DNA of 47,148 nt from an uncultured Anaerotruncus sp. GTDB taxonomy: Bacteria > Bacillota > Clostridia > Oscillospirales > Ruminococcaceae. Both the position numbers and the translations under genes were made by a program. Below, piece by piece: positions 7,002-13,609 of this stretch; the stretch's first letter is position 1, and each line of letters starts with the position of its first letter. The notes beneath the pieces are model-generated. The model was not told the DNA's origin. It did no database searches and worked only from the letters and a program-made list of their open reading frames with translations. The stretch lies in the NCBI RefSeq assembly GCF_902490045.1, contig NZ_CABUCJ010000005.1, positions 1 to 47,148 of the forward strand, written 5' to 3'.

Positions 7002-7430
7002 TCAGTGGCATTTCGTACAGGCGGTATAGCCCATCGCCTCGGCGCTGGCCGTATTGTAGGCCACGAAGCCCGCCGCTTCGTCAAAGTCGGCGCAGTCGAG
7101 CCTGTGGTAGACGGTGGCGCCCTCCCCCTGAATGAGCGCGATATAGGTGTCGAGGAAGAGCGCCTTTTCGGCGTCCGTCTTACCGGTCACGGCGGCGGGC
7201 GCCGCCGCGGGGGCGGAGGCTTCGGCGGGGGCCGCCGGCGCGCTCTCGTAGGGGCAGACGCCGTTTGGATGCAGGTGCGCGGGGTAGCCGTGGTGGTAGT
7301 GGTAGGGGCCGAGCCCGCTGGCGTTCTTGTTGTCGCGGTGGCCGCCGGCGGAATCGGTGCGCCCCGAATGGGCGGAAACCGGCAGTGAGAGCAGCAGGAT
7401 GGACAGCAGGACGCAGAGCGTTTTTTTCAT
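7002..7430 (-). CDS. Secreted YHYH-motif protein with C-terminal metal-like motif
   Basis: 142 residues starting at the ATG at 7430, which follows GGAGG by 9 nt; an upstream ATG at 7451 lacks a site. A signal peptide (about 1-19, KKTLCVLLSILLLSLP then VSAHS) directs export. The mature part begins HSGRTDSAGGH and contains GPYHYHHG and HLHPNGVCPY, the histidine-rich YHYH family pattern, followed by an alanine/proline linker (about 62-85). The C-terminus has VYHRLDCADF, then ASAEAMGYTACTKCH, an H-x4-C...C-x2-C arrangement seen at the end of many secreted Firmicute proteins and likely to bind a metal. The biochemical role is unknown. It is a single-gene unit. Confidence 0.82.
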   Translation of the reverse strand: MKKTLCVLLSILLLSLPVSAHSGRTDSAGGHRDNKNASGLGPYHYHHGYPAHLHPNGVCPYESAPAAPAEASAPAAAPAAVTGKTDAEKALFLDTYIALIQGEGATVYHRLDCADFDEAAGFVAYNTASAEAMGYTACTKCH

Positions 7431-7590
7431 GGGACAACACCTCCTGCACACATTGTAACCCCCGGAAAATACTGGGAATGTCGAATCCCGTCGAATGGCG
7501 GAGCAAAAAAAGACGGGCCGCGGTTGTGCACCCCGCCCAACGGGCCGCCCGCTGAAAAGTCAATTTTTCCAACAAATTCTCTTTTTTACC

Positions 7591-7624
7591 TTGACATTCC
7601 CGCGCCAATATGGTAAGGTATAAT
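7591..7624 (+). promoter_or_regulatory. Promoter elements of tRNA-Leu
   Basis: A perfect TTGACA (7591-7596) and a perfect TATAAT (7619-7624) are present but 22 bp apart, longer than normal. The -10 is 49 bp before the tRNA. Either the TATAAT uses a poor -35 or the TTGACA works with a weaker -10 (TAAGGT at 7614-7619). Confidence 0.45.
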
Positions 7625-7672
7625 TCGTCGAGTAAAGCTCGGCTTTTGATTTTCCCTCGGTCTGATGGACAT

Positions 7673-7755
7673 GCGGTGGTGCTGGAATCGGCAGACAGGC
7701 ACGTTTGAGGGGCGTGTGCGCGAGCGTGTGGGTTCAAGTCCCATCCACCGCACCA
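7673..7755 (+). tRNA. tRNA-Leu(GAG), CCA encoded
   Basis: Acceptor strands GCGGTGG (7673-7679) and CCACCGC (7745-7751), discriminator A and encoded CCA (7753-7755). The anticodon arm is CACGT, loop TTGAGGG, GCGTG, giving anticodon GAG, which reads CUC and CUU leucine codons. The long variable arm (TGCGCGAGCG region) is the class II feature expected of tRNA-Leu, and GGTTCAAGTCC is the T arm. Its 3' end is repeated about 50 bp downstream (see the repeat entry), a sign of past site-specific recombination at this gene. Confidence 0.96.
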
Positions 7756-7813
7756 AAAGCGATAAATCCGAACCCAACGGGTTCGGATTTATTTTTGTCC
7801 TCCGCACCAAAAG
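7744..7813 (+). repeat. Direct repeat of the tRNA-Leu 3' end (att-like)
   Basis: TCCACCGCACCAAAAG (7744-7759) at the tRNA 3' end is repeated as TCCTCCGCACCAAAAG (7798-7813), 15 of 16 matching. AAAGCGATA also occurs twice (7757-7765 and 7822-7830). Duplicated tRNA 3' ends are the usual footprint of integrase-mediated insertion. No integrase gene is visible, so this would be a scar or a remnant. Confidence 0.55.
7763..7796 (+). terminator. Terminator of tRNA-Leu
   Basis: AAATCCGAACCC (7764-7775) pairs perfectly with GGGTTCGGATTT (7779-7790), loop AAC, followed by ATTTTT. Confidence 0.92.
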
Positions 7814-7892
7814 TACAAGACAAAGCGATAGCCGGCGTGAAAAGCCATTCTGCCGGAGGGTACGGCGGGTGTGAATGAAGAATACTGGAAAC

Positions 7893-7935
7893 AAAGCACG
7901 GGGGCGGTCCGTTAAAGGGCCGCCCCCGTGCTTTT
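7893..7935 (-). terminator. Terminator downstream of the LysR gene
   Basis: An 18-bp stem with one wobble (AAAGCACGGGGGCGGTCC against GGGCCGCCCCCGTGCTTT). On minus it ends in the TTT complement of AAA and follows the LysR stop by 25 bp; it could work in either direction. Confidence 0.8.
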
Positions 7936-7959
7936 CGGGTGAATGATAACATTCAGAGG

Positions 7960-8835
7960 TTAAGCCAATTCCCGCTGCAATTGCTTCAGAAACACCTCGG
8001 CTATCCTTGTAAACACCTGATATTTTTTCCAAACCAAGTACAGCTTCGTTTCCAGCAGGGGCGTGAGCGGACGGAAGCACAGCTCGCTGTCGGAGCCGGT
8101 GTTGATCAGCTTATCAAAGGACAGGGCGCAGCCCATCCCTTCCCGTACCAGGATACCGGCGTTGTAGGCCAGATTAAAGGTGGCCACGATGTTGAGCCGG
8201 TCCACCTTCTCCCCGAACCACCGGGGGAAATCTTCTGTGATTCCCTGCCGGGAGCAGATCAGCGGCAGGTCAAGCAAATCCTCTATTTGGACAGCCTCCT
8301 TTCGGGCAAGGGGGCTGTCCTTTCGCATCACAAGGCCCCAGCGGTCGGCGTGGGGGACCTCCAGATAATTGTATTTTGACAGGTCCACCTCCTGGGCGAG
8401 GACCGCGAAATCCAGCAGGCCCTTGTCCAGCCGATCCGCCACGTCTTCAGTGTTGCCGCTGTAAAGGTGCAGACGGATGCGGGGATACTGCTCCCGTAAG
8501 GATTTGACGCATCGGGCCAGGTACTTGACCCCGTCGGACTCGGCGCAGCCGATGCGGATATCCCCGCCGGTGATTTCCCCCAGAGACTTAAATTCATCGG
8601 CGGTCTTATCCACCATCTCCAGGATGTCCTCCGCCCGCTTGCGCAGGAGCATCCCCTCGTCGGTCAGCCGGATGCTGTAATTGCTGCGGGCAAACAACTT
8701 TTTCCCCAGTTCCCCCTCCAAATCCTTCAGCTGCTTGGATAGGGTGGGCTGGGACACGTGGAGGCGTTCCGCCGCCCGGGTGATATTTCCTTCCCGGGCC
8801 ACCTCGAGAAAATAGCGCAGGACACGAATTTCCAT
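7960..8835 (-). CDS. LysR-family transcriptional regulator
   Basis: 291 residues, the normal LysR length. The N-terminal winged helix (1-60) reads FLEVAREGNITRAAERLHVSQPTLSKQ, the classic LysR HTH with TxAAxxLxxSQPxLS. The rest is a two-lobe periplasmic-binding-like effector domain (about 90-290) with IRIGCAESDGVKYL and an acidic C-terminus. The ATG at 8835 follows GAGGAGGG; the longer frame from 8883 has no site. It is divergent from the small protein and redox lipoprotein genes, with a T-N11-A box between, so it most likely controls them and itself. The effector is unknown. The gene looks less GC-rich than its neighbours, consistent with acquisition. Confidence 0.93.
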   Translation of the reverse strand: MEIRVLRYFLEVAREGNITRAAERLHVSQPTLSKQLKDLEGELGKKLFARSNYSIRLTDEGMLLRKRAEDILEMVDKTADEFKSLGEITGGDIRIGCAESDGVKYLARCVKSLREQYPRIRLHLYSGNTEDVADRLDKGLLDFAVLAQEVDLSKYNYLEVPHADRWGLVMRKDSPLARKEAVQIEDLLDLPLICSRQGITEDFPRWFGEKVDRLNIVATFNLAYNAGILVREGMGCALSFDKLINTGSDSELCFRPLTPLLETKLYLVWKKYQVFTRIAEVFLKQLQRELA

Positions 8836-8854
8836 ACCGATCCCTCCTCTTTTC

Positions 8855-8883
8855 AGAATAGCAGAAAGAGTTATGCTTTTCAA
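8855..8883 (-). promoter_or_regulatory. Promoter of the LysR gene
   Basis: On the minus strand TTGAAA (8883-8878) and TATTCT (8860-8855) are 17 bp apart. The -35 lies inside the LysR box, as expected for autoregulation. Confidence 0.6.
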
Positions 8884-8890
8884 GAATAAC
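8870..8890. promoter_or_regulatory. LysR box (T-N11-A)
   Basis: GTTAT (8870-8874), 11 nt, then ATAAC (8886-8890): a perfect 5-bp dyad around T-N11-A, the consensus layout for LysR-family binding. It lies just upstream of the plus-strand promoter and over the minus-strand -35. Confidence 0.7.
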
Positions 8891-8910
8891 TTGATATAGA
8901 AACAAAGTAT

Positions 8911-8939
8911 TTGATATTTCTGAATTGCAGACTTATACT
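8911..8939 (+). promoter_or_regulatory. Promoter of the redox lipoprotein operon
   Basis: TTGATA (8911-8916) and TATACT (8934-8939) have a 17-bp spacer. The LysR box ends 20 bp before the -35, a position that suits activation. Confidence 0.7.
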
Positions 8940-8961
8940 CAAGACAACAGGAGGCGGTACT

Positions 8962-9219
8962 ATGGCGGAAGCGTCAGATATCCAGGGCATCCTCTATCAG
9001 AATCTGGTGGACGCGGGCTGCGGACGGGAGACGGCCGAAAGGTGCATCCTCCTATTTCAAAACGGGGAAATGTCCGAGCTGCTCCGGCTGCTCTCCTGCC
9101 ATCGGAGAGCCCTGCTGGACGCGGTCCACCGGAACCAGAAACGGCTCGACTGCCTGGATTACCTCGTCTACCAAACAGAAAAGAACAGCGTCAGGAGGAA
9201 TCATGATGGTTCAATTTGA
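8962..9219 (+). CDS. Small cytoplasmic protein of the LysR locus
   Basis: 85 residues, ATG with AGGAGG upstream. It is mostly helical: IQGILYQNLVDAGCGRETAER then a leucine- and histidine-rich middle (LLRLLSCHRRALLDAVH) and QKRLDCLDYLVYQ. The pattern HxNQKxLDCLDYLxYQ is similar to the C-terminal coiled coil of some MerR-type regulators, but there is no DNA-binding domain. I recognise this type of small protein near aldo-keto reductase and flavodoxin genes in gut Firmicutes but know no function. Its stop region overlaps the next short frame and the lipoprotein gene follows closely, so all are one operon. It may be a partner or sensor for the redox protein; that is a guess. Confidence 0.75.
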   Translation: MAEASDIQGILYQNLVDAGCGRETAERCILLFQNGEMSELLRLLSCHRRALLDAVHRNQKRLDCLDYLVYQTEKNSVRRNHDGSI

Positions 9220-9271
9220 TTTTAACTACCCTACCCTGGAGCAGGCCGCCCAAACGGGCCGAAGCGTATGA
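9203..9271 (+). CDS. Possible 22-residue ORF before the lipoprotein gene
   Basis: AGGAGG precedes an ATG-ATG start giving MMVQFDFNYPTLEQAAQTG and a short end. It overlaps the small protein gene by 17 bp and stops 14 bp before the lipoprotein start. It could be a coupling peptide or the leftover N-terminus of a deleted gene whose remainder is missing. A good ribosome site is the only support. Confidence 0.35.
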   Translation: MMVQFDFNYPTLEQAAQTGRSV

Positions 9272-9285
9272 ATAGGAGGCTGCTT

Positions 9286-11157
9286 ATGAAGAAACGGTTT
9301 TTGTTCCCGACGCTGGTGTTCTGCACGCTGAGTCTCCTGACGCTGCCGGCCTGCGCGGCGAAAAATCGCGCTGAGCCCTCAGCCCTGCCGGAGAACACCC
9401 TCGCTTCCGGTGCCACAGAGGTGTTTACGGACATGGCCGGCGAGACCGGGCGCGCGGCGGAAGCCGTGCAAATCTCTGTGGGCGGCAAGGACTTCACGGC
9501 CGTGCTGGAGGAAAACGCCTCGGCACGCGCTTTGGCGGAGCGGCTGCCGCTCACGGTGACCATGGACGAGCTGAACGGCAACGAGAAATATTACGATCTC
9601 CCGGATAGCCTTCCCACCGACCCGGAGCAGCCGGGGACCATTCAGGCCGGGGACCTGATGCTGTACGGTTCGGACTGCCTGGTGCTCTTTTACGAGAGCT
9701 TTGCCAGCTCTTACTCCTATACCCGCTTGGGGAGGATTGCCGATCCGACCGGGTTGGCCGAGGCCGTGGGCGGCGGAAAAATAGAGGTGACCTTCCGGAT
9801 GCGGACACAGGAAAGCGTACCGAACTCCAATGCGGAAAATAAAATCCTGGCGGCCTATTTTTCCGCCACCGGCACGACCCGGTCCCTGGCCGAATATGCG
9901 GCCGGTTCCCTAAACGCCGACCTCTATGAAATCGTACCAGAGGTTCCCTATACCGTCGACGACTTGAACTACAACAGCGGTTCCAGCCGTGCCAACCGAG
10001 AACAATCCGATCCCTCCGCCCGCCCCGCTATTTCGGGGAACGTAGAGAATATGGAGGATTATGACATTGTGCTTCTGGGCTACCCCATCTGGCACGGTCA
10101 AGCGCCAAGGATTATCAGCACGTTTCTGGAGAGCTATGATTTTTCCGGTAAGACCATTGTGCCTTTCTGCACCTCCCACAGCAGCGGAATCGGCTCCAGT
10201 GATACGGACCTCCATGCCCTGGCGCCCGGGGCCGATTGGCGGCCGGGCAGACGGTTCCCCGGAGGGACCGGCCGGGAGGCCGTGGAGAGCTGGATCGACG
10301 GTCTGGACTTATCCCGGCCACCGACCGCTCTGGCGGGCAGCGGAGGATTCGATTTTGAGACAGGGACCGTGACGCTCAACAGCGGCTACACCATGCCCAT
10401 CAACGGATTGGGAACTTACTCCTTGACCGGTGAAACCTGCGTCCGTTCCGTGTCCGCGGCGCTGGAACGGGGCGTCCGGCTCATCGACACCGCCTATATG
10501 TACCACAACGAGGCGGAGGTCGGGCGCGCGGTACGGGAGTCCGGCATCCCGAGAGAGGAAATTTTCGTCATCACCAAGCTCTACCCGAGCCAGTTTTCCA
10601 ACGCGGAGGCGGCCATCGACCAGGCGCTGGAGACGATGGGGCTTGATTACATTGACATGATGCTGCTGCACCATCCGGGCGACGGGGATGTGGCCGCCTA
10701 TCAGGCCATGGAAAAGGCGGTGGCAGAGGGAAAGATCCGCTCCATCGGCCTGTCAAACTGGTATGTGGAGGAGCTGGAGGAATTTCTGCCCCAGGTGAGC
10801 GTCACCCCGGCCCTGGTGCAGAACGAGATCCACCCCTACTACCAGGAAAACGACGTGATTCCCTATATTCAGAGCCTGGGCATTGTGGTGCAGGGCTGGT
10901 ATCCCCTTGGAGGCAGGGGGCACACCGCCGAGCTGCTGGGCGACGGGGTCATCTCGGACATCGCCGCGGCCCACGGCAAATCGTCGGCCCAGGTCATCCT
11001 CCGCTGGAATCTCCAAAAGGGTGTGGTGGTGATCCCGGGCTCCAGCAATCCCGACCATATCCGGGAGAACACGGAGCTCTATGATTTTGAATTGACCGAC
11101 GAAGAGATGGCGCGGATCAACGCCCTTGACCGGAATGAAAAGCATGATTGGTACTGA
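9286..11157 (+). CDS. Three-domain redox lipoprotein: cyclophilin-like, flavodoxin and aldo-keto reductase
   Basis: 623 residues. The signal peptide ends in the lipobox LPAC with lipidated C23, so the protein should be anchored outside the membrane. Residues about 60-178 match the cyclophilin-like fold often paired with flavodoxins (LPLTVTMDELNGNEKYYDLP, then GDLMLYGSDCLVLFY). Residues about 185-345 are a flavodoxin with the FMN phosphate loop FSATGTTRSLA, then LLGYPIWHGQAP and FCTSHSSGIG. Residues about 355-623 are an aldo-keto reductase with tetrad D401, Y406, K431 and H462 (or H463), and the motif GLSNWYVEELEE. AGGAGG precedes the ATG at 9286. The parts are normally separate proteins; the fusion suggests electron or hydride handling on one scaffold. 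NADPH supply outside the cell is a puzzle. It is probably controlled by the divergent LysR. Confidence 0.88.
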   Translation: MKKRFLFPTLVFCTLSLLTLPACAAKNRAEPSALPENTLASGATEVFTDMAGETGRAAEAVQISVGGKDFTAVLEENASARALAERLPLTVTMDELNGNEKYYDLPDSLPTDPEQPGTIQAGDLMLYGSDCLVLFYESFASSYSYTRLGRIADPTGLAEAVGGGKIEVTFRMRTQESVPNSNAENKILAAYFSATGTTRSLAEYAAGSLNADLYEIVPEVPYTVDDLNYNSGSSRANREQSDPSARPAISGNVENMEDYDIVLLGYPIWHGQAPRIISTFLESYDFSGKTIVPFCTSHSSGIGSSDTDLHALAPGADWRPGRRFPGGTGREAVESWIDGLDLSRPPTALAGSGGFDFETGTVTLNSGYTMPINGLGTYSLTGETCVRSVSAALERGVRLIDTAYMYHNEAEVGRAVRESGIPREEIFVITKLYPSQFSNAEAAIDQALETMGLDYIDMMLLHHPGDGDVAAYQAMEKAVAEGKIRSIGLSNWYVEELEEFLPQVSVTPALVQNEIHPYYQENDVIPYIQSLGIVVQGWYPLGGRGHTAELLGDGVISDIAAAHGKSSAQVILRWNLQKGVVVIPGSSNPDHIRENTELYDFELTDEEMARINALDRNEKHDWY

Positions 11158-11379
11158 CGCACCGGCCCTTTCGCCAACTACCCGCCCATTCTGAGATTGA
11201 ACAGTGATTCGCGTGATGGTTAAATCAAGCAAGAAAGCGGGAGTCGCACAGGATCAAGTCCCCGCACTTGTGGCAAAGGGAACACCGGTCGCTGCGGCGG
11301 TTGGTGTTTTTGTTTTTGCCCGGCGCGCGGGGGGAACGCTGAGACTCCCCGCATAGCGGCGCCCTCCGCGGCCCGCTGA

Positions 11380-11409
11380 AAATCCGGACGCTCCGCGTCC
11401 GGATTTTTT
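11380..11409 (+). terminator. Terminator after the redox lipoprotein gene
   Basis: AATCCGGACGC pairs perfectly with GCGTCCGGATT around the loop TCC, then TTTTTT. It stands 220 bp after the stop, so the transcript would have a long 3' end. Confidence 0.85.
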
Positions 11410-11782
11410 GCCGTCCGCGCGGCGGCGGAAAAAACTGGGGCGGGGTGCAGGAATCCGGTTTGATTTCGACACGTAAGGGGTGTATGACTTCAAGTATAAT
11501 CTCCGCCGTGGACAGACACCGCCCTTCATCGGCGGACAAATGAATGTATATTTTCCGCGCCCCGGACGAATATACAGTGGATAAGCTGTTGAAACGGCGG
11601 GGGAGAGCGGGGCGTTTTCGCTGGTTATGGGGAAACGCTCCGGTGGAAAACCCGGTGGAAAGTGTTTATAACTTTGTGTATATTCTATGAAGCGGTCGCC
11701 ACAGTCACAAAACCGGGGCGGAATATCCCCGCTTTCACCGGATTTACAACCCTTTGGCCGCCGCGGACATCCACTTTCCGGC

Positions 11783-11812
11783 TTTACAAGGCAAATGCCG
11801 ATGATGTATAAT
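11783..11812 (+). promoter_or_regulatory. Promoter of the SGNH hydrolase/DUF4358 operon
   Basis: TTTACA (11783-11788) and TATAAT (11807-11812), 18-bp spacer. It lies 85 bp before the start at 11897. Confidence 0.7.
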
Positions 11813-11896
11813 AAGCACGTCACCGTGCACCCGGCCGGGCGGCGCGGGGGCGGACGGAATACGCGGGAGGCGGCTCCCGCCGTTAGGAGTAGAGGG

Positions 11897-12751
11897 ATGT
11901 TTGAAAAGAAACCGCCCAAGGTGATCCGAGGGCACAATCGGAATATGCTCTGGCCGGTGCTCGGCCTGCTGGCGTTCGCACTTGTTTTTTCGCTCGCCGT
12001 GGCCGGCATCTGGCAGAAGGTGGCAGCCCAGCCGGAGGAGAGCGCCCCCTCCGTGGCGGAGAGCGCCGCGCCGGAATCGGGCAGCGAACCGGAGGCGTCC
12101 TCCTCCGAGCCGGAGGAGAGCAGCGAACCGGAAGCGCCGGAGAAGCCCGCCCTTCCCGAGGGCGCGGTTCCCGAGTCGGAGCGGGTGATGGGCACCTATT
12201 TTGACGACGCGGCGTTCGTCGGGGATTCGATCACCGAGGGGATCGGCCTCTATGGGCTCATGTCCAACACGACGGTGCTCGCGGGCACCAGCGTCAACCT
12301 CGACACCGTCTACACGCGCGAGGTCGTCAAGACGGAGGAGGGGCGCATCACGATCATGGACGCGCTCGGGCAGAAGCCCTATGCCAAGCTCTATATCATG
12401 CTGGGCGGGAACGAGGCCAGGGAGGACACCGCGACCTTCATCGCCCGTTACGGCAAGCTGCTCGACGACATCAAGGCGCTCCAGCCGGACGCGCTGATCT
12501 ATGTCCAGTCGATCCTTCCGGTGACGCCGGGCAACATCTACAACCTGGACAACGGCCACATCGACGCCTTCAACGCGGCGCTGCTCGAACTCAGCAGGGA
12601 GAAGGGCGTCTACTTCGTCAACGTGGCCGAGGCGCTCAAGAACGAAAAGGGTGAACTGCCCGAGGAGGCATCCCCGACCGACGGGATGCACTTCGGGCCG
12701 GAATATTACACCAAGTGGTTTGAATACCTCAAGACCCATACCGTATCATAG
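11897..12751 (+). CDS. Membrane-anchored SGNH/GDSL hydrolase
   Basis: 284 residues. A membrane anchor (about 18-37, LWPVLGLLAFALVFSLAVAG) is followed by a serine/glutamate/proline-rich linker (about 43-95) that would span the wall, then an SGNH hydrolase domain. Block I is FVGDSITEG with the nucleophile serine, block III is MLGGNE, and block V DGMHF supplies the Asp and His. The family includes esterases and O-acetyl transfer or removal enzymes acting on cell-surface polymers. The start at 11897 follows TAGGAG; the frame extends upstream but lacks a site and crosses the promoter. It forms a pair with the DUF4358 lipoprotein 16 bp downstream, a combination seen often in Clostridia. The polymer it acts on is unknown. 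Confidence 0.88.
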   Translation: MFEKKPPKVIRGHNRNMLWPVLGLLAFALVFSLAVAGIWQKVAAQPEESAPSVAESAAPESGSEPEASSSEPEESSEPEAPEKPALPEGAVPESERVMGTYFDDAAFVGDSITEGIGLYGLMSNTTVLAGTSVNLDTVYTREVVKTEEGRITIMDALGQKPYAKLYIMLGGNEAREDTATFIARYGKLLDDIKALQPDALIYVQSILPVTPGNIYNLDNGHIDAFNAALLELSREKGVYFVNVAEALKNEKGELPEEASPTDGMHFGPEYYTKWFEYLKTHTVS

Positions 12752-12767
12752 ATAAGGAGCTGTTATC

Positions 12768-13241
12768 ATGAAACGTATTTTAGCGGCCCTGCTCGCATCG
12801 CTGGCGGTGCTCTCGCTGGCGGCGTGCGGCGGGCAGGCGGATTCCGGAAAGCAGCCGGCGGCGGCGGACGTGGTTGCGGCGGTGGCCGGCGGCCTCGAAC
12901 TCAAGGACCAGATGGTCACGGCGGACGAGACGGTCTTTTACGGCCTCTACAGTTCGCTCGACCGGGAGAAGGTCGCCGACGCGTCGATGTACATGAGCGG
13001 CACCCGCTCGACCGCCGAGGAGGTCACCGTCATCAAGGCGAAGGACGAGGCGGACGTGCAGCATGTGAAGGACGCGATCGATGTGCGCATCGAGGACCAG
13101 AAGTTCTCCTATGAGGACTACAAGCCCGAGGAGATGACCAAGATTAACGGCGCGCTCGTGCTGACCCACGGGAACTATGTCCTGCTCGTCATGGCGGACG
13201 ATACCTCCGGTGTGGAAAAGGCCTTTGAAGCGCAGTTCTGA
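12768..13241 (+). CDS. DUF4358 lipoprotein
   Basis: 157 residues, with the lipoprotein signal LAAC and lipidated C20, then a DUF4358 domain (about 33-157): LKDQMVTADETVFYGLYSSLD, STAEEVTVIKAKDE and the ending GNYVLLVMADD. The family is exported, small, common in gut Clostridia and uncharacterised. AAGGAGCTG precedes the start. It follows the SGNH hydrolase in one operon and shares its promoter, so a role at the surface with that hydrolase is likely but not proven. Confidence 0.88.
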   Translation: MKRILAALLASLAVLSLAACGGQADSGKQPAAADVVAAVAGGLELKDQMVTADETVFYGLYSSLDREKVADASMYMSGTRSTAEEVTVIKAKDEADVQHVKDAIDVRIEDQKFSYEDYKPEEMTKINGALVLTHGNYVLLVMADDTSGVEKAFEAQF

Positions 13242-13248
13242 CCGCCGG

Positions 13249-13285
13249 AAGCCCCCGGGGAAACGGACCGTTTCCCCGGGGGCTT
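13249..13285 (+). terminator. Stem-loop after the DUF4358 gene
   Basis: GCCCCCGGGGAAAC (13251-13264) pairs perfectly with GTTTCCCCGGGGGC (13270-13283), loop GGACC, then only TTT. A strong stem with a weak T-run. Confidence 0.75.
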
Positions 13286-13404
13286 TCCCGTGTCCCATTT
13301 TACACGATTTTGACGGTATTTCCCCGGATTTTCGGAAATCGGGCCGATTTGGACGGTTTTCGCGCGGCTAGGCGGAAGAGGGTCCGGATTGCGGGAATTT
13401 GCGC

Positions 13405-13432
13405 TTGCAATCGGGGAATCATGTGCTATAAT
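13405..13432 (+). promoter_or_regulatory. Promoter of corA
   Basis: TTGCAA (13405-13410) and TATAAT (13427-13432) with a 16-bp spacer and an extended -10 TGC. The leader to the corA start is about 170 nt. Confidence 0.75.
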
Positions 13433-13438
13433 GGGAAA

Positions 13439-13609
13439 GGCGTCAAATGGACGCTGGAAATGAAATTTGACGGATCAAACTGTTTGGAGGTGCTGATGTG
13501 AACCCTGACCCGGGAAGTACCCGCTGGTGGAAGCTCTGTGTCAAAAAACACAATATCGTCAGGGGCGCATCCCACCGTGCGTAGAAGCCCCTGAGAAAGG
13601 GGCCATTCT
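13439..13609 (+). promoter_or_regulatory. corA leader, possible translational attenuator
   Basis: AGGGGC (13561-13566), GCCCCT (13587-13592) and AGGGGC (13598-13603) allow two exclusive hairpins: 1 with 2, or 2 with 3. Region 3 contains the corA ribosome site AAAGGGG (13596-13602). If 2 pairs with 3 the site is hidden; if 2 pairs with 1 it is free. Region 1 lies inside a short open frame that ends at 13584, so leader translation could decide the fold. The mechanism is inferred from complementarity. Confidence 0.5.
13498..13584 (+). CDS. Possible 28-residue corA leader peptide
   Basis: A GTG start with GGAGG 7 nt upstream opens a frame MNPDPGSTRWWKLCVKKHN and 9 more residues, rich in Trp, Lys and Arg, ending at TAG 13582-13584. 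The same ribosome site also faces an ATG-TGA start-stop at 13496-13501, which competes. corA of Salmonella is known to have a regulatory leader frame; this one is not similar in sequence. Coding status is uncertain. Confidence 0.35.
   Translation: MNPDPGSTRWWKLCVKKHNIVRGASHRA

Larger units (their letters stand above)
11158..11896. other. Gene-free 739-bp stretch with terminator, dyad and DnaA-like boxes
   Basis: No convincing gene. On minus, a short frame ends with CSLCHKCGDLILC, a cysteine pattern that may be the tail of a lost zinc-ribbon protein. A terminator stands at 11380-11409. Farther right is a perfect dyad TGTATATT (11545-11552) and AATATACA (11569-11576). Sites close to the DnaA box complement TGTGGATAA follow: AGTGGATAA (11576), GGTGGAAAA (11642), GGTGGAAAG (11654) and TGTGTATAT (11675), near an AT-rich run. 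The SGNH gene promoter is at 11783-11812. Confidence 0.5.

Noticed and set aside
7586..8080. Minus-strand open frame overlapping tRNA-Leu with WMGLEPTRSRT
   Set aside because: The phrase is the familiar false translation of a tRNA gene on its complement; no ribosome site and it overlaps a tRNA and a terminator.
11540..11700. Chromosomal replication origin
   Set aside because: DnaA-like sites are degenerate, and dnaA, dnaN, rpmH, gyrA and parAB are not nearby.
13439..13609. M-box magnesium riboswitch before corA
   Set aside because: The conserved M-box segments are not found; the leader pairs differently.
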